Positions 1 to 9,335 are shown, counted from the stretch's first letter. The stretch: DNA of 34,066 nt from Gemmatimonadota bacterium (GCA_020351775.1 CP070666.1:3724706-3758771), one strand, 5' to 3'. Program-made: numbers and translations. Notes: a model not told the origin generated them from the letters alone.

Positions 1-297
1 GAACGTGATATCGTGTTGTCGACCGAGCTCCACGTAGCGCTTGCGGACCGTCGGGTCGGTCAGGATGATTTCCTCCGGCGTCCGTCCGAGGCTCACTTGA
101 ATCCCCTCGAGATTGGCCTCCGCAGCTCTGGGAATCTGCTCGGGATCGCACATGGGGCCGAGGTTCCAGTCGCAAATGCCGATGCCGGCAGCACCCGCGC
201 GCTGCGTGGCCGACGCTGTGGACGCCGTCAGTGTTCCCAGCGACGATGCCGCTGTCAACACGATACTTATGCGTTCCAAAAAGGTCCTGCGATCCAT
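1..297 (-). CDS. Sugar-phosphate isomerase/epimerase-like protein, exported, 3' end outside window
   Basis: Only the first 99 codons are inside the window; the frame is open to base 1. The N-terminus MDRRTFLERI followed by a hydrophobic stretch ending in an alanine-rich segment looks like a Tat signal (RRTFL). The mature part starts with GIGICDWNLGP and continues through IPRAAEANLEGIQVSLG. This resembles the first beta strand and helix of xylose-isomerase-like TIM-barrel proteins (sugar phosphate isomerase/epimerase superfamily). The ATG at 297 is preceded by a good Shine-Dalgarno (AAGGAAGG), which fixes the start. It lies downstream of the propeller gene on the same strand, with a hairpin in the 97-bp gap, so it may be only weakly co-transcribed. 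The catalytic residues are not visible, so the exact reaction is unknown. Confidence 0.7.
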   Translation of the reverse strand, partial: MDRRTFLERISIVLTAASSLGTLTASTASATQRAGAAGIGICDWNLGPMCDPEQIPRAAEANLEGIQVSLGRTPEEIILTDPTVRKRYVELGRQHDITF

Positions 298-350
298 GGT
301 TACCTTCCTTTATGCTGTCGCGTCCAAGAACTCCTGGTCATGAGACTGCT

Positions 351-384
351 GGCCTCGACCTACGAGCAAGCTGGGGTCGAGGCC
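351..384 (-). terminator. Perfect 10-bp inverted repeat between two minus-strand genes
   Basis: GGCCTCGACC at 351-360 is exactly complementary to GGTCGAGGCC at 375-384, with a 14-base loop. It sits just past the stop codon of the propeller gene and before the isomerase-like gene. There is no T tract on the minus strand, so it is a transcript-end or RNA-stabilising hairpin rather than a textbook intrinsic terminator. Confidence 0.5.
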
Positions 385-394
385 GTGCGCTTGT

Positions 395-3300
395 CTACGG
401 CCGCCAAGTCGGAACGCGTCCACTGGTCCAGGGAGCACCCGCTTCCTCGGCGGCGTGTTCGATGCGTTTCAGCTCCACTTCGATCAACGGGCGCAGCCGC
501 TCGAGAATGTTCCCGAACTGCTCGGCCACGATTTCGTATTGTTCTCGCTGCAACCCGGTGACCTCATGGATCAATCCCGACCAGCCACTCGTGGCGCGGC
601 TGAGGCGCTGCATCAATGACGTAGGTGTTGCCTCACGCCGACGCCCCACGGTCGGATCACCACTGAGCTCCCATTGGAGCTCCCTGATGCTGGTTTCCAA
701 CGCGCGCAGATCCTCCGAGAGCTGTGGGTCTGCCCCGGGCGTCTCATTGAGTGCACGCCTGAGAAGCCCTATACGTGTCATCGCCTCACCCATGGCAGCG
801 TTGGCGCCGAGCACGGCACGCTGCAGCCTCGCAGTCTCCTGTTGGAACGCAACGATCTCGGCGGAGCGCGGTGTCCCCACGTCATCGAGCGGATAGACTT
901 CGAAGCTCTGTGGCTCACCCACCGGTGTGGCAACACCATCGACCATCTTGGCAAGTGACACGGTGTACGTCCCAGGGACAACGTAGGGCCCGGCGCCTCC
1001 GCCACGGAAGCCGCCGTCTTCAGCGCCTGTGATCGGCCTGGTTGAGGGATACCTGAGGTCCCATATGACACGCGTGACTCCTGCGGATGTGCGTCCAGTG
1101 AGCCGCCGTACCGTACGTCCTTCCTGATCACTGATGGTCAGGATCATCTGCGGGGCTACCTCGAGGTCCTCGGCGCGTAGTGAGTCCCACGAGGGGTAGA
1201 ATACGTCCTCACCACGCCGAGCTGCGGCTCTATCGGCTCGCTGTCGCTCCTGCCTCCGACTACGTATCGCATCCTTCAGGTAGTAGTGAATGGCTACCCC
1301 CAGCGGTGGATTGGAGAACGCCGTGAACCGCTCACCTTGCCAGCTCGGATCCGGGTTGGAGGCTACGAACAATGGGGTCCGGTTGACCGGCAGCAATCCA
1401 CCTTCACTCGCCAGCAGCTCGGGTGTCAGTGCACGCAGTGTCTCGAGATCGTCCAGCACGTAGAAGCCACGTCCGAAGGTTGCGATCACCAGATCGTCGT
1501 GTTGCGTTTGGAACGTCATGTCGCGCACGAAAATCGTCGGTAGGCCACCGCGGATACGAGTCCACTTCTCACCGCCGTCGTTAGAGAAGTAGATGGCAAA
1601 CTCGGTCCCGGCGAAGAGGAGATCTGGGTCCTTGTAGTCCTCCAAGATCGTGTATACCGTCCCGCGTTCCGGTAGGTTGCTCTGGATCAGATCCCAGGAA
1701 CGGCCCAGGTCAGTGCTCTTGGCAATGTACGGCTTGTAGTCACCGGCCTTGTGGTTGTCGAACGCGATGTAGACGGTGCTCACGTCGTGCCAGGAGGGCT
1801 GGATGTCTGAGATGAAAGTGGTGTCAGGTACCCCGTCTACGGAGGGGATGGCTCGCCAGTTCTCTCCACCGTCTTCGCTGATCTGAATCATCCCGTCGTC
1901 GGTTCCAGCGAAGAGCAGCCCTTCCTGGAGCGGTGATTCGGCGAGACTCACCACGGCGCCCCAGATCGAGGTGGATGCGTTCTTGGCCACAGCGTCGACG
2001 CCCCATACCCGACCCATGATCTTGAGTCGATTGCGATCGATCTGTTTCGTGAGATCAGGGCTCACTGCGCGCCAACTGCTGCCGCGGTCGTCGCTGCGGA
2101 ACACTCGGTTGGCGGCGAAATAGAGCCGCGACGGGGAGTGCGGGCTGATGATCAGCGGGGCGTCCCAATGCCACACGAGCGCTTCACCCAACTCGCCCTC
2201 CGGTCGGATCGAGACGCGTTCGCCGGTTGCCAGGTTGAACCGGGTCAGACCTGCGTACTGTGACTCCGCGTACACGATGTTTGGATCGACCGGGTCAATG
2301 CGAGAGTAGAAGCCGTCACCGCCCTGGGTTAGGAACCAGTCGGCGTTTCTGCCTCCCTGTCGCGTGCGCGTACGTGAGGGGCCGCCGAACGAACTGTTGT
2401 CCTGCGTCCCGCCGAACACCCGGTAGAAGGGACGGGTACTGTCGACTTCCACACGATAGAACTGACCCAGCGGGAGATTCTGGAAGAAGTCGTAGGTTGC
2501 TCCGCGGTCGAAGCTCTGGTACAACCCCCCGTCACATCCCAGGATCAGGTGATTATTATCGTCGGGGTCTATCCACAGTGCCTGGTTGTCGACGTGCTTG
2601 TTGCTCTCACCCAGCCGCTGGAAAGTCCGACCACCATCATCGCTGATCCAGTTGTAAGTATCCATCGAATAGACGCGATCCACCTTGACCGGGTCCGCCT
2701 CGATCTCCTGATAGTAGAGTCCGATGGATACCCGATCGCTCATCCGCTCCCAGGTGACGCCGTTGTTCTGCGAGCGGTAGAAACCGCCGTTGCTTGCTGC
2801 CTCGACGATCGCATAGACGATGTCGGGGTCGACCGGTGATATGGTGAGTCCGATGCGGCCGAGGTCGCCACTGGGCAGACCGCGCTGCGATCGCGTCCAG
2901 GTCTCACCGCCGTCGGTGGAACGGTGCAGTCCGGACTCAGGTCCGCCTGCGATGTAGGCAAACTGACGCCGGGCGCGCTGCCACACGGACGCGATCAGCA
3001 CATCGGGGTTGCGCGGGTCCCTGACCACGTCACTCACGCCAGCCCACTCGCCGCCATCGAGGATCTTGTTCCAGGTGCTGCCTCCGTCCGTGGTCTTGTA
3101 GAGTCCCCGGTCGCCGCCTCCGTTGAACACCGGTCCTTGGGAGGCGACGTACACCACGTCCGAGTTACGGGGGTCGATCAAGATCCTGCCGATATGCTCT
3201 GACTGTGGTAGACCCATATTGGTCCAGCTGCGGCCACCATCGATCGATTTGTAGACACCGTCGCCGTAGGAGACCGAGCGTTGGGCGTTGTTCTCGCCCG

Positions 3301-3691
3301 TACCCACCCATACGACGTTGGGGTTGTTGGGGTCGATCACCACCTCGCCAATCGAGTACGAGCCCTCGCCGTCGAAGATGGGCGAGAAGCTGGTCCCCGC
3401 ATTCGTGGTCTTCCACAGTCCGCCCGACGCGGCGGCGATATACCAGATGGATTTGTTGGTCGGGTGAACGGCGATGTCACTGATGCGACCCGACACGACC
3501 GCGGGTCCGATGGAGCGGAACCGCAGCGCCCCGACGGCTACCTGCAGAGGATCGCGCTGGCGCTCTTCCTCGGACCCTTCTTCGCCGCCACCCCGACCCC
3601 GTTGGGCCGCTATAGCCTGAGGAGTGAGTGTCGCGGTCACCAACACTGCCGCCAAGAGGAACCTGGTCAAAGCATGTAATCGTGAGTACAT
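395..3691 (-). CDS. Exported Asp-box (BNR/VPS10-like) beta-propeller protein
   Basis: The 1098-residue protein has a Sec-type signal peptide (hydrophobic residues about 10-28, ending AIAAQ). Its first two thirds carry about eleven Asp-box repeats of the S-x-D-x-G-x-x-W type, for example SIDGGRSW, TTDGGSTW, STDGGETW, SDDRGSSW and SEDGGENW. This is the signature of sortilin/VPS10-like and sialidase-like beta-propellers. A C-terminal segment (about 820-930; LTISDQEGRTVRRL, VPGTYTV) resembles an FlgD-type Ig-like domain and is followed by a helical tail. Similar 1000-1100-residue exoproteins are common in Gemmatimonadota and Acidobacteriota and are usually annotated as glycosyl hydrolase or WD40/YVTN/BNR-like. 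No glycosidase active site is evident, so binding or surface processing is as likely as catalysis. The ATG at 3691 is chosen because the signal peptide follows directly. Confidence 0.85.
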   Translation of the reverse strand: MYSRLHALTRFLLAAVLVTATLTPQAIAAQRGRGGGEEGSEEERQRDPLQVAVGALRFRSIGPAVVSGRISDIAVHPTNKSIWYIAAASGGLWKTTNAGTSFSPIFDGEGSYSIGEVVIDPNNPNVVWVGTGENNAQRSVSYGDGVYKSIDGGRSWTNMGLPQSEHIGRILIDPRNSDVVYVASQGPVFNGGGDRGLYKTTDGGSTWNKILDGGEWAGVSDVVRDPRNPDVLIASVWQRARRQFAYIAGGPESGLHRSTDGGETWTRSQRGLPSGDLGRIGLTISPVDPDIVYAIVEAASNGGFYRSQNNGVTWERMSDRVSIGLYYQEIEADPVKVDRVYSMDTYNWISDDGGRTFQRLGESNKHVDNQALWIDPDDNNHLILGCDGGLYQSFDRGATYDFFQNLPLGQFYRVEVDSTRPFYRVFGGTQDNSSFGGPSRTRTRQGGRNADWFLTQGGDGFYSRIDPVDPNIVYAESQYAGLTRFNLATGERVSIRPEGELGEALVWHWDAPLIISPHSPSRLYFAANRVFRSDDRGSSWRAVSPDLTKQIDRNRLKIMGRVWGVDAVAKNASTSIWGAVVSLAESPLQEGLLFAGTDDGMIQISEDGGENWRAIPSVDGVPDTTFISDIQPSWHDVSTVYIAFDNHKAGDYKPYIAKSTDLGRSWDLIQSNLPERGTVYTILEDYKDPDLLFAGTEFAIYFSNDGGEKWTRIRGGLPTIFVRDMTFQTQHDDLVIATFGRGFYVLDDLETLRALTPELLASEGGLLPVNRTPLFVASNPDPSWQGERFTAFSNPPLGVAIHYYLKDAIRSRRQERQRADRAAARRGEDVFYPSWDSLRAEDLEVAPQMILTISDQEGRTVRRLTGRTSAGVTRVIWDLRYPSTRPITGAEDGGFRGGGAGPYVVPGTYTVSLAKMVDGVATPVGEPQSFEVYPLDDVGTPRSAEIVAFQQETARLQRAVLGANAAMGEAMTRIGLLRRALNETPGADPQLSEDLRALETSIRELQWELSGDPTVGRRREATPTSLMQRLSRATSGWSGLIHEVTGLQREQYEIVAEQFGNILERLRPLIEVELKRIEHAAEEAGAPWTSGRVPTWRP

Positions 3692-3925
3692 GGGCGTTCA
3701 AGCCTCATTAGTTGTGCGGGAAAGAGAGGGACCCGGACACCGCCGAGCCACGTTGCATACAAAAGTACTCGGGTGCCCGCGTGCACGCACGACGTGAGGA
3801 TCCCCATCGGTACTATCACACAACCTTCAGCGCGTGTTACCGAAACGATGGTGTTAGGCCTGCAACGGGGGTTTGCCTGGCCTGCCTGGGTTTGATCGTC
3901 CTGGTGGGGCGGCGCGGGAGCGTGA

Positions 3926-5212
3926 CTATTGCAGCATCTCGTGCAAGTGAGTGACCCGGTTCCTGCCGTGCTCCTTGGAGTAATAGAGCGCCTTATCGGC
4001 CTCCGCCAGGACGCTCGAGTATGAAGGTGGCTCGGCGCGCCATGCATCTTTCGGATGGTGCACCGTTGTCGCGCCGACACTGGCCGTGACGGACCGTCGC
4101 GGCCAGGACGCAGCCTCGATCGCGCCACGAAATCGCTCGCCGACACGGATCGCCCCGCCGCTGGTGGTCTCTGGCGAGATGACACCAAACTCCTCCCCGC
4201 CTAGCCTGGCTACGTAGTCGCTGCGACGGGCGCTGCCTCGTAGGATCTTCGCGACCTGCTGCAACACGACGTCACCAGCTAGATGCCCATAATTGTCGTT
4301 GTACGGCTTGAAGTGATCGGTGTCCAGGATGAGCACCGACAGCGGCCGCGAGTTCCGCAGTGCCGTTTCCAATTGAATTCCCAGCTGCTCAACGAAGGAA
4401 CGACGGTTCCACAGATTGGTGAGGCTGTCGGTTGACGCCATTTCTGACAGCCTCGCGTTTGCCTCGGCGAGCTCGTGGGCCTGGCTCGCGATGCGCTGTT
4501 CTGTCTCTTTGCGGACCGTGAGGTCCACTACCGCGCCCAGGACGTACTCGCCCCGGGATGTGAATACGCGAGAGAGACCAACCTCGACCGGGAAGACAGA
4601 ACCGTCCCGTTTCCGCCCCATGAGATCACGTCCCCTCCCCATCGGCCTGCTCCCAGCTTCGGTCTGGAACTGTTGCCGTTGAGCCGTGTGGTCGGATCGT
4701 TGATGCTCCGGCACTAGCACCTCGACAGGCTGTCCGATTAACTCCCCGGGGCCGTACCCGAACAGTTGTTCCGTTGCCTGATTGACCTTGGTCAGCAGTC
4801 CTTGCTGGTCCACGACAATCATCGCACAAGGTGAGGCCTCGACAGCGATACGCAGCAGTTCCCCCTCCTCGAAGGTCTCCCGGGCGGCGTGACCCACAAC
4901 GTAGAGGACGTGGGCATCTGGATCCGGCTGGACGGTCCAACGGAGCCGGCTGTGTTCGCCTTTGGTGGTCTCCAGGCGGGCATCGAAGCGAGCCACCGAC
5001 TGGAGAGACCCCGCGGCTGCCAGCCTTGCGTTCGCTATCGGCCGATCGGCTGCACGGATCACTCGGCTGAAGTGCCGGCCAATCAGATCCTCGTGGCCCT
5101 GCCCGGACAGCCGGGCAAAGGCCGGATTCGCATAAAGAAAACGTCCGTCCCGGTCGAGCGTCGCGATGAGGTCGGGAAAGAGATCGAGAAACCGGTCGGC
5201 CTTGAGATCCAT
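3926..5212 (-). CDS. Diguanylate cyclase with two PAS domains
   Basis: This is a 428-residue soluble protein with PAS (about 5-110), PAS with trailing PAC (about 118-235), a short helical linker and GGDEF (about 260-425). The GGDEF domain begins with the usual D-S-L-T-N-L-W-N-R-R motif. Its active-site loop is GGEEF (338-342), a functional variant. An RxxD inhibitory site (R329-D332) lies five residues upstream, so product feedback by c-di-GMP is expected. It should convert two GTP to c-di-GMP in response to a signal read by the PAS domains; the ligand or cofactor cannot be told from sequence. There is no TM segment, so it is cytoplasmic. The ATG at 5212 follows a purine-rich AGGACAGG ribosome-binding region. 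It is divergent from mscL. Confidence 0.92.
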   Translation of the reverse strand: MDLKADRFLDLFPDLIATLDRDGRFLYANPAFARLSGQGHEDLIGRHFSRVIRAADRPIANARLAAAGSLQSVARFDARLETTKGEHSRLRWTVQPDPDAHVLYVVGHAARETFEEGELLRIAVEASPCAMIVVDQQGLLTKVNQATEQLFGYGPGELIGQPVEVLVPEHQRSDHTAQRQQFQTEAGSRPMGRGRDLMGRKRDGSVFPVEVGLSRVFTSRGEYVLGAVVDLTVRKETEQRIASQAHELAEANARLSEMASTDSLTNLWNRRSFVEQLGIQLETALRNSRPLSVLILDTDHFKPYNDNYGHLAGDVVLQQVAKILRGSARRSDYVARLGGEEFGVISPETTSGGAIRVGERFRGAIEAASWPRRSVTASVGATTVHHPKDAWRAEPPSYSSVLAEADKALYYSKEHGRNRVTHLHEMLQ

Positions 5213-5259
5213 GGTTCCTGTCCTTGACTATTCGCTGCCTGCCGGCGGTGCTGACTGCG

Positions 5260-5271
5260 GTTCAATTGAAC
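5260..5271. promoter_or_regulatory. 12-bp perfect palindrome upstream of the diguanylate cyclase gene
   Basis: GTTCAATTGAAC is a perfect 12-bp palindrome about 48 bp upstream of the diguanylate cyclase start, in the divergent intergenic region with mscL. Its size and place suit an operator for a dimeric regulator. No regulator can be named. Confidence 0.3.
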
Positions 5272-5435
5272 GGATCATGACTAGACGCGGAAGGGTGAAG
5301 GGAGAGTGAAGTCCGTATGAGGCACCGTGACCGGCGCGCGGTGCCGCGTCTGTGCGGATCGAGACCCTCTGCTACTAGCGGACTCGTATGGCGGCGGTGA
5401 TCTTAGTGCCGTTGCTTGCCCTTCGCTTGTCACTG

Positions 5436-5460
5436 CGGGCACCCTGCCCGTCTGGGGTGC
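5436..5460 (+). promoter_or_regulatory. Two mutually exclusive small hairpins in the mscL leader
   Basis: CGGGC (5436-5440) can pair with GCCCG (5446-5450), while the overlapping GCACCC (5439-5444) can pair with GGGTGC (5455-5460). The two stems share bases and cannot form together, 35-60 bp before the mscL start. This is the layout of a switching leader, but the stems are short and chance is possible in GC-rich DNA. Confidence 0.22.
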
Positions 5461-5494
5461 ACTACTGTGAACCTCGCTCACAAGGAGAGATCGG

Positions 5495-5950
5495 ATGTTC
5501 AAGGAATTCAAAGAGTTCGCAATGCGCGGCAACGTCGTCGACATGGCGGTCGGCATCATCATCGGCGGTGCGTTCGGCACCATAGTCAAGTCGCTGGTGT
5601 CAGATGTGATCATGCCGCCCATCGGCTTGCTGCTCGGCAACGTGAGTTTTTCCAATCTGTTCATCACACTCCGGGGGGGTGAGATCCCCGGTCCCTACCC
5701 GACCCCTGCAGCGGCTGCGGACGCGGGCGGGGTCACGCTCAACTATGGGCTGTTCATCGACAACATAATCAGCTTTCTCATTGTCGCGTTCGCCGTGTTC
5801 GTGCTCGTCCGTGCGATCAACTCGCTGAAACGCCAGGAGGAAGCCGCGCCGCCACCGCCAGACAAGAAGGATTGCCCCTATTGCTTCTCGTCGATGCCGA
5901 TCAAGGCAACGCGGTGCCCCAGCTGTACCTCCCAGCTTGAGGCCGCGTGA
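5495..5950 (+). CDS. mscL: Large-conductance mechanosensitive channel MscL with C-terminal zinc ribbon
   Basis: The 151-residue protein begins [20 protein letters not shown], the classic MscL amphipathic N-terminus and start of TM1. TM1 spans about 16-45 and contains the pore-lining glycine/alanine pattern (GIIIGGAFG). TM2 spans about 86-108. MscL is a homopentameric inner-membrane channel that opens under membrane tension to release solutes on osmotic downshift. After TM2 a proline-rich linker leads to a C-x2-C...C-x2-C zinc ribbon (C127, C130, C141, C144), which replaces the usual C-terminal helix bundle. The start is fixed by a strong AAGGAGA Shine-Dalgarno. The gene stands alone on the plus strand and is followed by a good terminator hairpin. 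Confidence 0.96.
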   Translation: MFKEFKEFAMRGNVVDMAVGIIIGGAFGTIVKSLVSDVIMPPIGLLLGNVSFSNLFITLRGGEIPGPYPTPAAAADAGGVTLNYGLFIDNIISFLIVAFAVFVLVRAINSLKRQEEAAPPPPDKKDCPYCFSSMPIKATRCPSCTSQLEAA

Positions 5951-6070
5951 GCCATTGATCGAGCTGTAGCCGTCAACCTCGTCACAGTAGGATCGCCGTC
6001 GGGTCTTCCGAATAGGTACGTGGGGCCGCCCGGAGGCGGAGACGAGCACGGCCTGAGAGAATAGGACTGC

Positions 6071-6109
6071 CAGCCCTGCGACGACACCACGTTGCCGGGC
6101 TGAGTTTCT
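6071..6109 (+). terminator. Terminator-like hairpin downstream of mscL
   Basis: CAGCCC (6071-6076) pairs with GGGCTG (6097-6102). Inside it GCGAC (78-82) pairs with GTTGC (91-95) after a single mismatch, leaving an 8-base loop. A T-rich stretch (AGTTTCTC) follows on the plus strand. It lies between the convergent mscL and PDZ membrane protein genes. Confidence 0.6.
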
Positions 6110-6216
6110 CTACAGATCTATCCTCACGGGATTTCACGCCCGCTTGAGCGATTATTCAGTGCCGCTCCTGGCTGAGTGCACGAGCCGGATTGCCAGAGGT
6201 TCCACGCTGCCCGGTT

Positions 6217-7224
6217 TCACTGCAGCCGTTCCCGTCTGGCCTGTTTCCGCACCCCCAGTGCCATTGTCACAGGGATCGCCAGGATCAATAGTGGGAAGTA
6301 GCTCGAGCCGGGTATCTGGAAATCCCGTAGGAACATCGAGTCGATTGCCCATATCAGAGTCGACACCACAGCCACCAGGATCCCAACCAGGATGAGTCCC
6401 ATGCCGGACTGTACCAGCTCCATGCGCGGCGTTGTCGCCGCCGTGTGCGCTGCCGCGGCAAGAGCGAGCACCGTGTACACGAGCATCAACAAGGAGCCCG
6501 GTCCTCCAATACTGTGGTAGAACCTCGGATGAAAGATCAGTTCCAAAACCAAGAGCGGAATGAAGAGTATCCACGGACCGAAGGTCAGCCACACAGCCAC
6601 TCGGCTCCGGCCCACTCGCTTCGGCTTGGGGAAGGTGATGAAAAAGTGCAGCATCAGTGCGGTCCACAGGACAATGGAGGCGTACGCAACGTGCGACGCC
6701 ACCCCATCCCAGGAGCCTAAGTAGGGCCCGGACAATGCCAGAGCGGCGGCGATGCCGATACGGCTTAGAGCCAGTGCAGACGTGGTGTGCGTCGTCAGCA
6801 GCGCCCAAATCCCGCACCACAAGAAAGCCAGGCCGACGATCATCCCGCCGAGCCGCATGCTCACGATGCCGCGAGGGAGTTCACCGTACACTAGATCAAG
6901 GGGTACGCTCGCTCCGTCCCGCACGACCTCGAGCCGCAACGACTCGCCGGGCCTCCGGTTCAGCGAGCGAGGCCAGCGAGAATACATGCCGAGCCGCTCG
7001 ACGGGAGTTCCTTCCACGCTGATGACGCTGTCACCGGCCTGGAACCCAGCCTGGTCCAGTGCGCCGTCCGGCGGTACGAACTCCACCACGTAGTTGGGAC
7101 TGTAGATGGCGCCGGTGTATCCGTACTGCAATCGCTGAAAGAAGCCGGCTACCGCCCATAAAGTCAGAGCCAGAGCCACGACGAGCAGTAGCCGGACGCG
7201 GCGCCGCGATACAGAGCGTTGCAT
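6217..7224 (-). CDS. PDZ-domain multi-pass membrane protein
   Basis: This 335-residue protein has an N-terminal TM (about 10-29) and an extracytoplasmic PDZ-like domain (about 37-115; PPDGALDQAGFQAGDSVISV is the typical PDZ carboxylate-loop and hairpin pattern). About seven further TM helices run from residue 120 to 328. The tail is short and basic (RKQARRERLQ). The same PDZ plus 7-TM layout occurs as the sensor half of some histidine kinases in related phyla, but here there is no kinase domain and the frame ends right after the last TM. It may be a stand-alone membrane sensor or scaffold, or a kinase that lost its catalytic half. The ATG at 7224 follows a GGGAG Shine-Dalgarno. The antiporter gene lies 184 bp upstream on the same strand. 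Confidence 0.75.
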   Translation of the reverse strand: MQRSVSRRRVRLLLVVALALTLWAVAGFFQRLQYGYTGAIYSPNYVVEFVPPDGALDQAGFQAGDSVISVEGTPVERLGMYSRWPRSLNRRPGESLRLEVVRDGASVPLDLVYGELPRGIVSMRLGGMIVGLAFLWCGIWALLTTHTTSALALSRIGIAAALALSGPYLGSWDGVASHVAYASIVLWTALMLHFFITFPKPKRVGRSRVAVWLTFGPWILFIPLLVLELIFHPRFYHSIGGPGSLLMLVYTVLALAAAAHTAATTPRMELVQSGMGLILVGILVAVVSTLIWAIDSMFLRDFQIPGSSYFPLLILAIPVTMALGVRKQARRERLQ

Positions 7225-7408
7225 CGGGTCACTCCCTGGTCGGTTTGCAGTCGTCTCGAGATCGATGCGAGCTGCGTGTGCGCGCCGTCTACACTACGGC
7301 GGGCACTGCCCTGCGGTTGCGGGCGCGTGCGGATGGCTGCCATGCGGGGATGTGCTGTGACCGGCTGGGAGAACGGCGCCTGACCGGTTCACCGAGTGTT
7401 CGGCGCGA

Positions 7409-9091
7409 TCACTGTATCGCGGCCGCAGACCGCTTCGGGCGCCGCAATTCTCCGAGCCGCTGGCGAACTTCGGCGGCGATGCGGACACCGACCTCGTTTT
7501 CCTCATCGACGACGGCATGTGCGCCGGCGACGTCCAGCTGCCAACGGTGGACGTGGTAGCGCGAGCGAACGATGATGCACGTGTCCGGTGCCAGGGCGCG
7601 CACTTGCTGCACGACCTGTCGTGCCGTGCTCGGATCGGGCACGGTGAGGACGACCGCTACTGCATTGCGGATGTCGACGTGCTCGAGTACCTCGCCGCGC
7701 GTTGCGTCACCTAGGTAGGTCTTGAGCCCGTAGGCGACGGCCTGTTCTGCAGTGCGCGGGGTCAACTCCACCACAACGATGGGCAGATCCGGTTCTCCCA
7801 TCATCACCTCAGCAACGCGTTGGCCAGCCGGCCCGAACCCCACGATTACCAGATGGCCGCTGATACCGGGTTGGGCTGGTTCGTCTCCTGCACTACCTGC
7901 CGTGACCCGGGCAGGTGTGGAGAGTCTACCAACCATCATTGCCAACCGGGGAGCTAAAGCGACCAGGAACGGTGTGAGGAACAACGTCACCATCAGCGTC
8001 GCAACGATCAGGTCGAACAACCCCACGTCGATCAGGTTGCCGTCCCGTGCCACGCCAGCCACCACCAGCGAGAATTCACCCACCTGAGCCAGAACCACAC
8101 CGGTCGCGACGGATTGGCTGGGCGGGGAGTGAAACAACCACACGACGCCGGCCGTGAGTGCTGCTTTACCGATCACGACTGCTGCTACTACGGCCGCGAG
8201 CACGGGCCAGTTCTCTGCTACCCACGCCGGATTGGCCAACATTCCGATGGAGCTGAAGAACAACGTCACGAATAGCGTTCTAAGCGGCACGATGTCGGCC
8301 CGAATCTGCGTAGCATAGGGAGACTCCGCCAGCAGCATGCCGGCTAGGAAAGCGCCGAGTATTGGTGAGAACCCCAGTGTGTGCGACGCCCATGCGGCGC
8401 CGGCTGCGATGGCCACAGCAAGGAGGATGGGCAGGTCGCGATTGAGGGCTGCTATGCGCGCACTCAGGATGAGGGGCAATCCATAGTTGAGCAATAGGCG
8501 AAGTGCAACTACTAGCAGTACCGCCATCCCGATGGTACGTGCCACTGCCAAGCCGAGTTGCGCGGTGGAACCACCGTCGCTCAGCGCGGCGATCACCAGC
8601 ATGATTGGCACGACTGCGATGTCCTGTAGCAGGAGGATCCCGACAGCGTTGCGTCCGTGCACGGCATCGAGTTCCGCACGGTTCGCCAACAGCCGCACGA
8701 TGGCTGCAGTGCTGCTCAAGGCGATCATGGCTCCGACTGCGATGGCAGCTGGCAGACCGAGCCCTAGCATCAAGCACACGACCGTGGTCAGTATACTGGT
8801 CAAACCGACCTGCAGCGAGCCGCCACCGAGAGCTACTGGGCCTACCGCTCGTAGTGTGCGCCATGAGAACTCGAGTCCGATAGTGAAGAGCAGCAATGCC
8901 ACGCCGAGTTCCGCGATCGTCGACACCGCGGTGTGACTCGGCAGCAGGTCGAGCGCGTTGGGCCCGAGCAATGTTCCGGCCAGCAAGTAGCCCAGCAGCG
9001 GACTCTGCCTGAGCCGCTCGCACAGGCTACCCAACACCATTGCGGCGCTCAGCAGGATCAGAATATCCAGCAGTCCGGTCCAGAGATCCAT
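7409..9091 (-). CDS. CPA2-family monovalent cation/proton antiporter with RCK_N domain (KefB/YbaL-like)
   Basis: The 560-residue protein has a transport domain of about a dozen TM helices (residues 1-380), including the family pattern LLLFTIGLEFSWRTLR and the GAFLAGMLLAES segment. A cytoplasmic Rossmann RCK_N/TrkA_N domain follows (about 411-530), with the dinucleotide-binding loop GFGPAG and an acidic residue at the end of beta2 (VVVELTP). It should exchange K+ or Na+ for protons across the inner membrane, gated by NAD(H) or another nucleotide. I chose the ATG at 9091 (MDLWTGLLD) because it directly precedes the first TM helix. The frame stays open upstream to 9226, but those residues are polar and unlike the family. 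No separate KefG/KefF ancillary gene is next to it. Confidence 0.88.
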   Translation of the reverse strand: MDLWTGLLDILILLSAAMVLGSLCERLRQSPLLGYLLAGTLLGPNALDLLPSHTAVSTIAELGVALLLFTIGLEFSWRTLRAVGPVALGGGSLQVGLTSILTTVVCLMLGLGLPAAIAVGAMIALSSTAAIVRLLANRAELDAVHGRNAVGILLLQDIAVVPIMLVIAALSDGGSTAQLGLAVARTIGMAVLLVVALRLLLNYGLPLILSARIAALNRDLPILLAVAIAAGAAWASHTLGFSPILGAFLAGMLLAESPYATQIRADIVPLRTLFVTLFFSSIGMLANPAWVAENWPVLAAVVAAVVIGKAALTAGVVWLFHSPPSQSVATGVVLAQVGEFSLVVAGVARDGNLIDVGLFDLIVATLMVTLFLTPFLVALAPRLAMMVGRLSTPARVTAGSAGDEPAQPGISGHLVIVGFGPAGQRVAEVMMGEPDLPIVVVELTPRTAEQAVAYGLKTYLGDATRGEVLEHVDIRNAVAVVLTVPDPSTARQVVQQVRALAPDTCIIVRSRYHVHRWQLDVAGAHAVVDEENEVGVRIAAEVRQRLGELRRPKRSAAAIQ

Positions 9092-9335
9092 GCCGGCACA
9101 GTAGTCTGAAAGTTGGTTTCGGGCAACGGCCTTTCTCTGTCGATTCGGGGCCAGGTCGCGATGGGGTGGTTGTATTCGCCGTTGTGCTCTCGTCGTTCCA
9201 AGCAACCTTCTGCCGACGGCTGACATCTAATGGGGCGGATTCCTGCAGCATGTAGGTGTGACGCAGGCTGTGATCAGCCGGTATGAATCAGCAACGCTGT
9301 GGCCAGGTGCCGAGCCACGGAGCAATTAGGCAAGA

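Noticed and set aside
7225..7408. Small gene in the gap between the PDZ protein and the antiporter
   Set aside because: No frame with plausible ribosome-binding site and protein-like composition.
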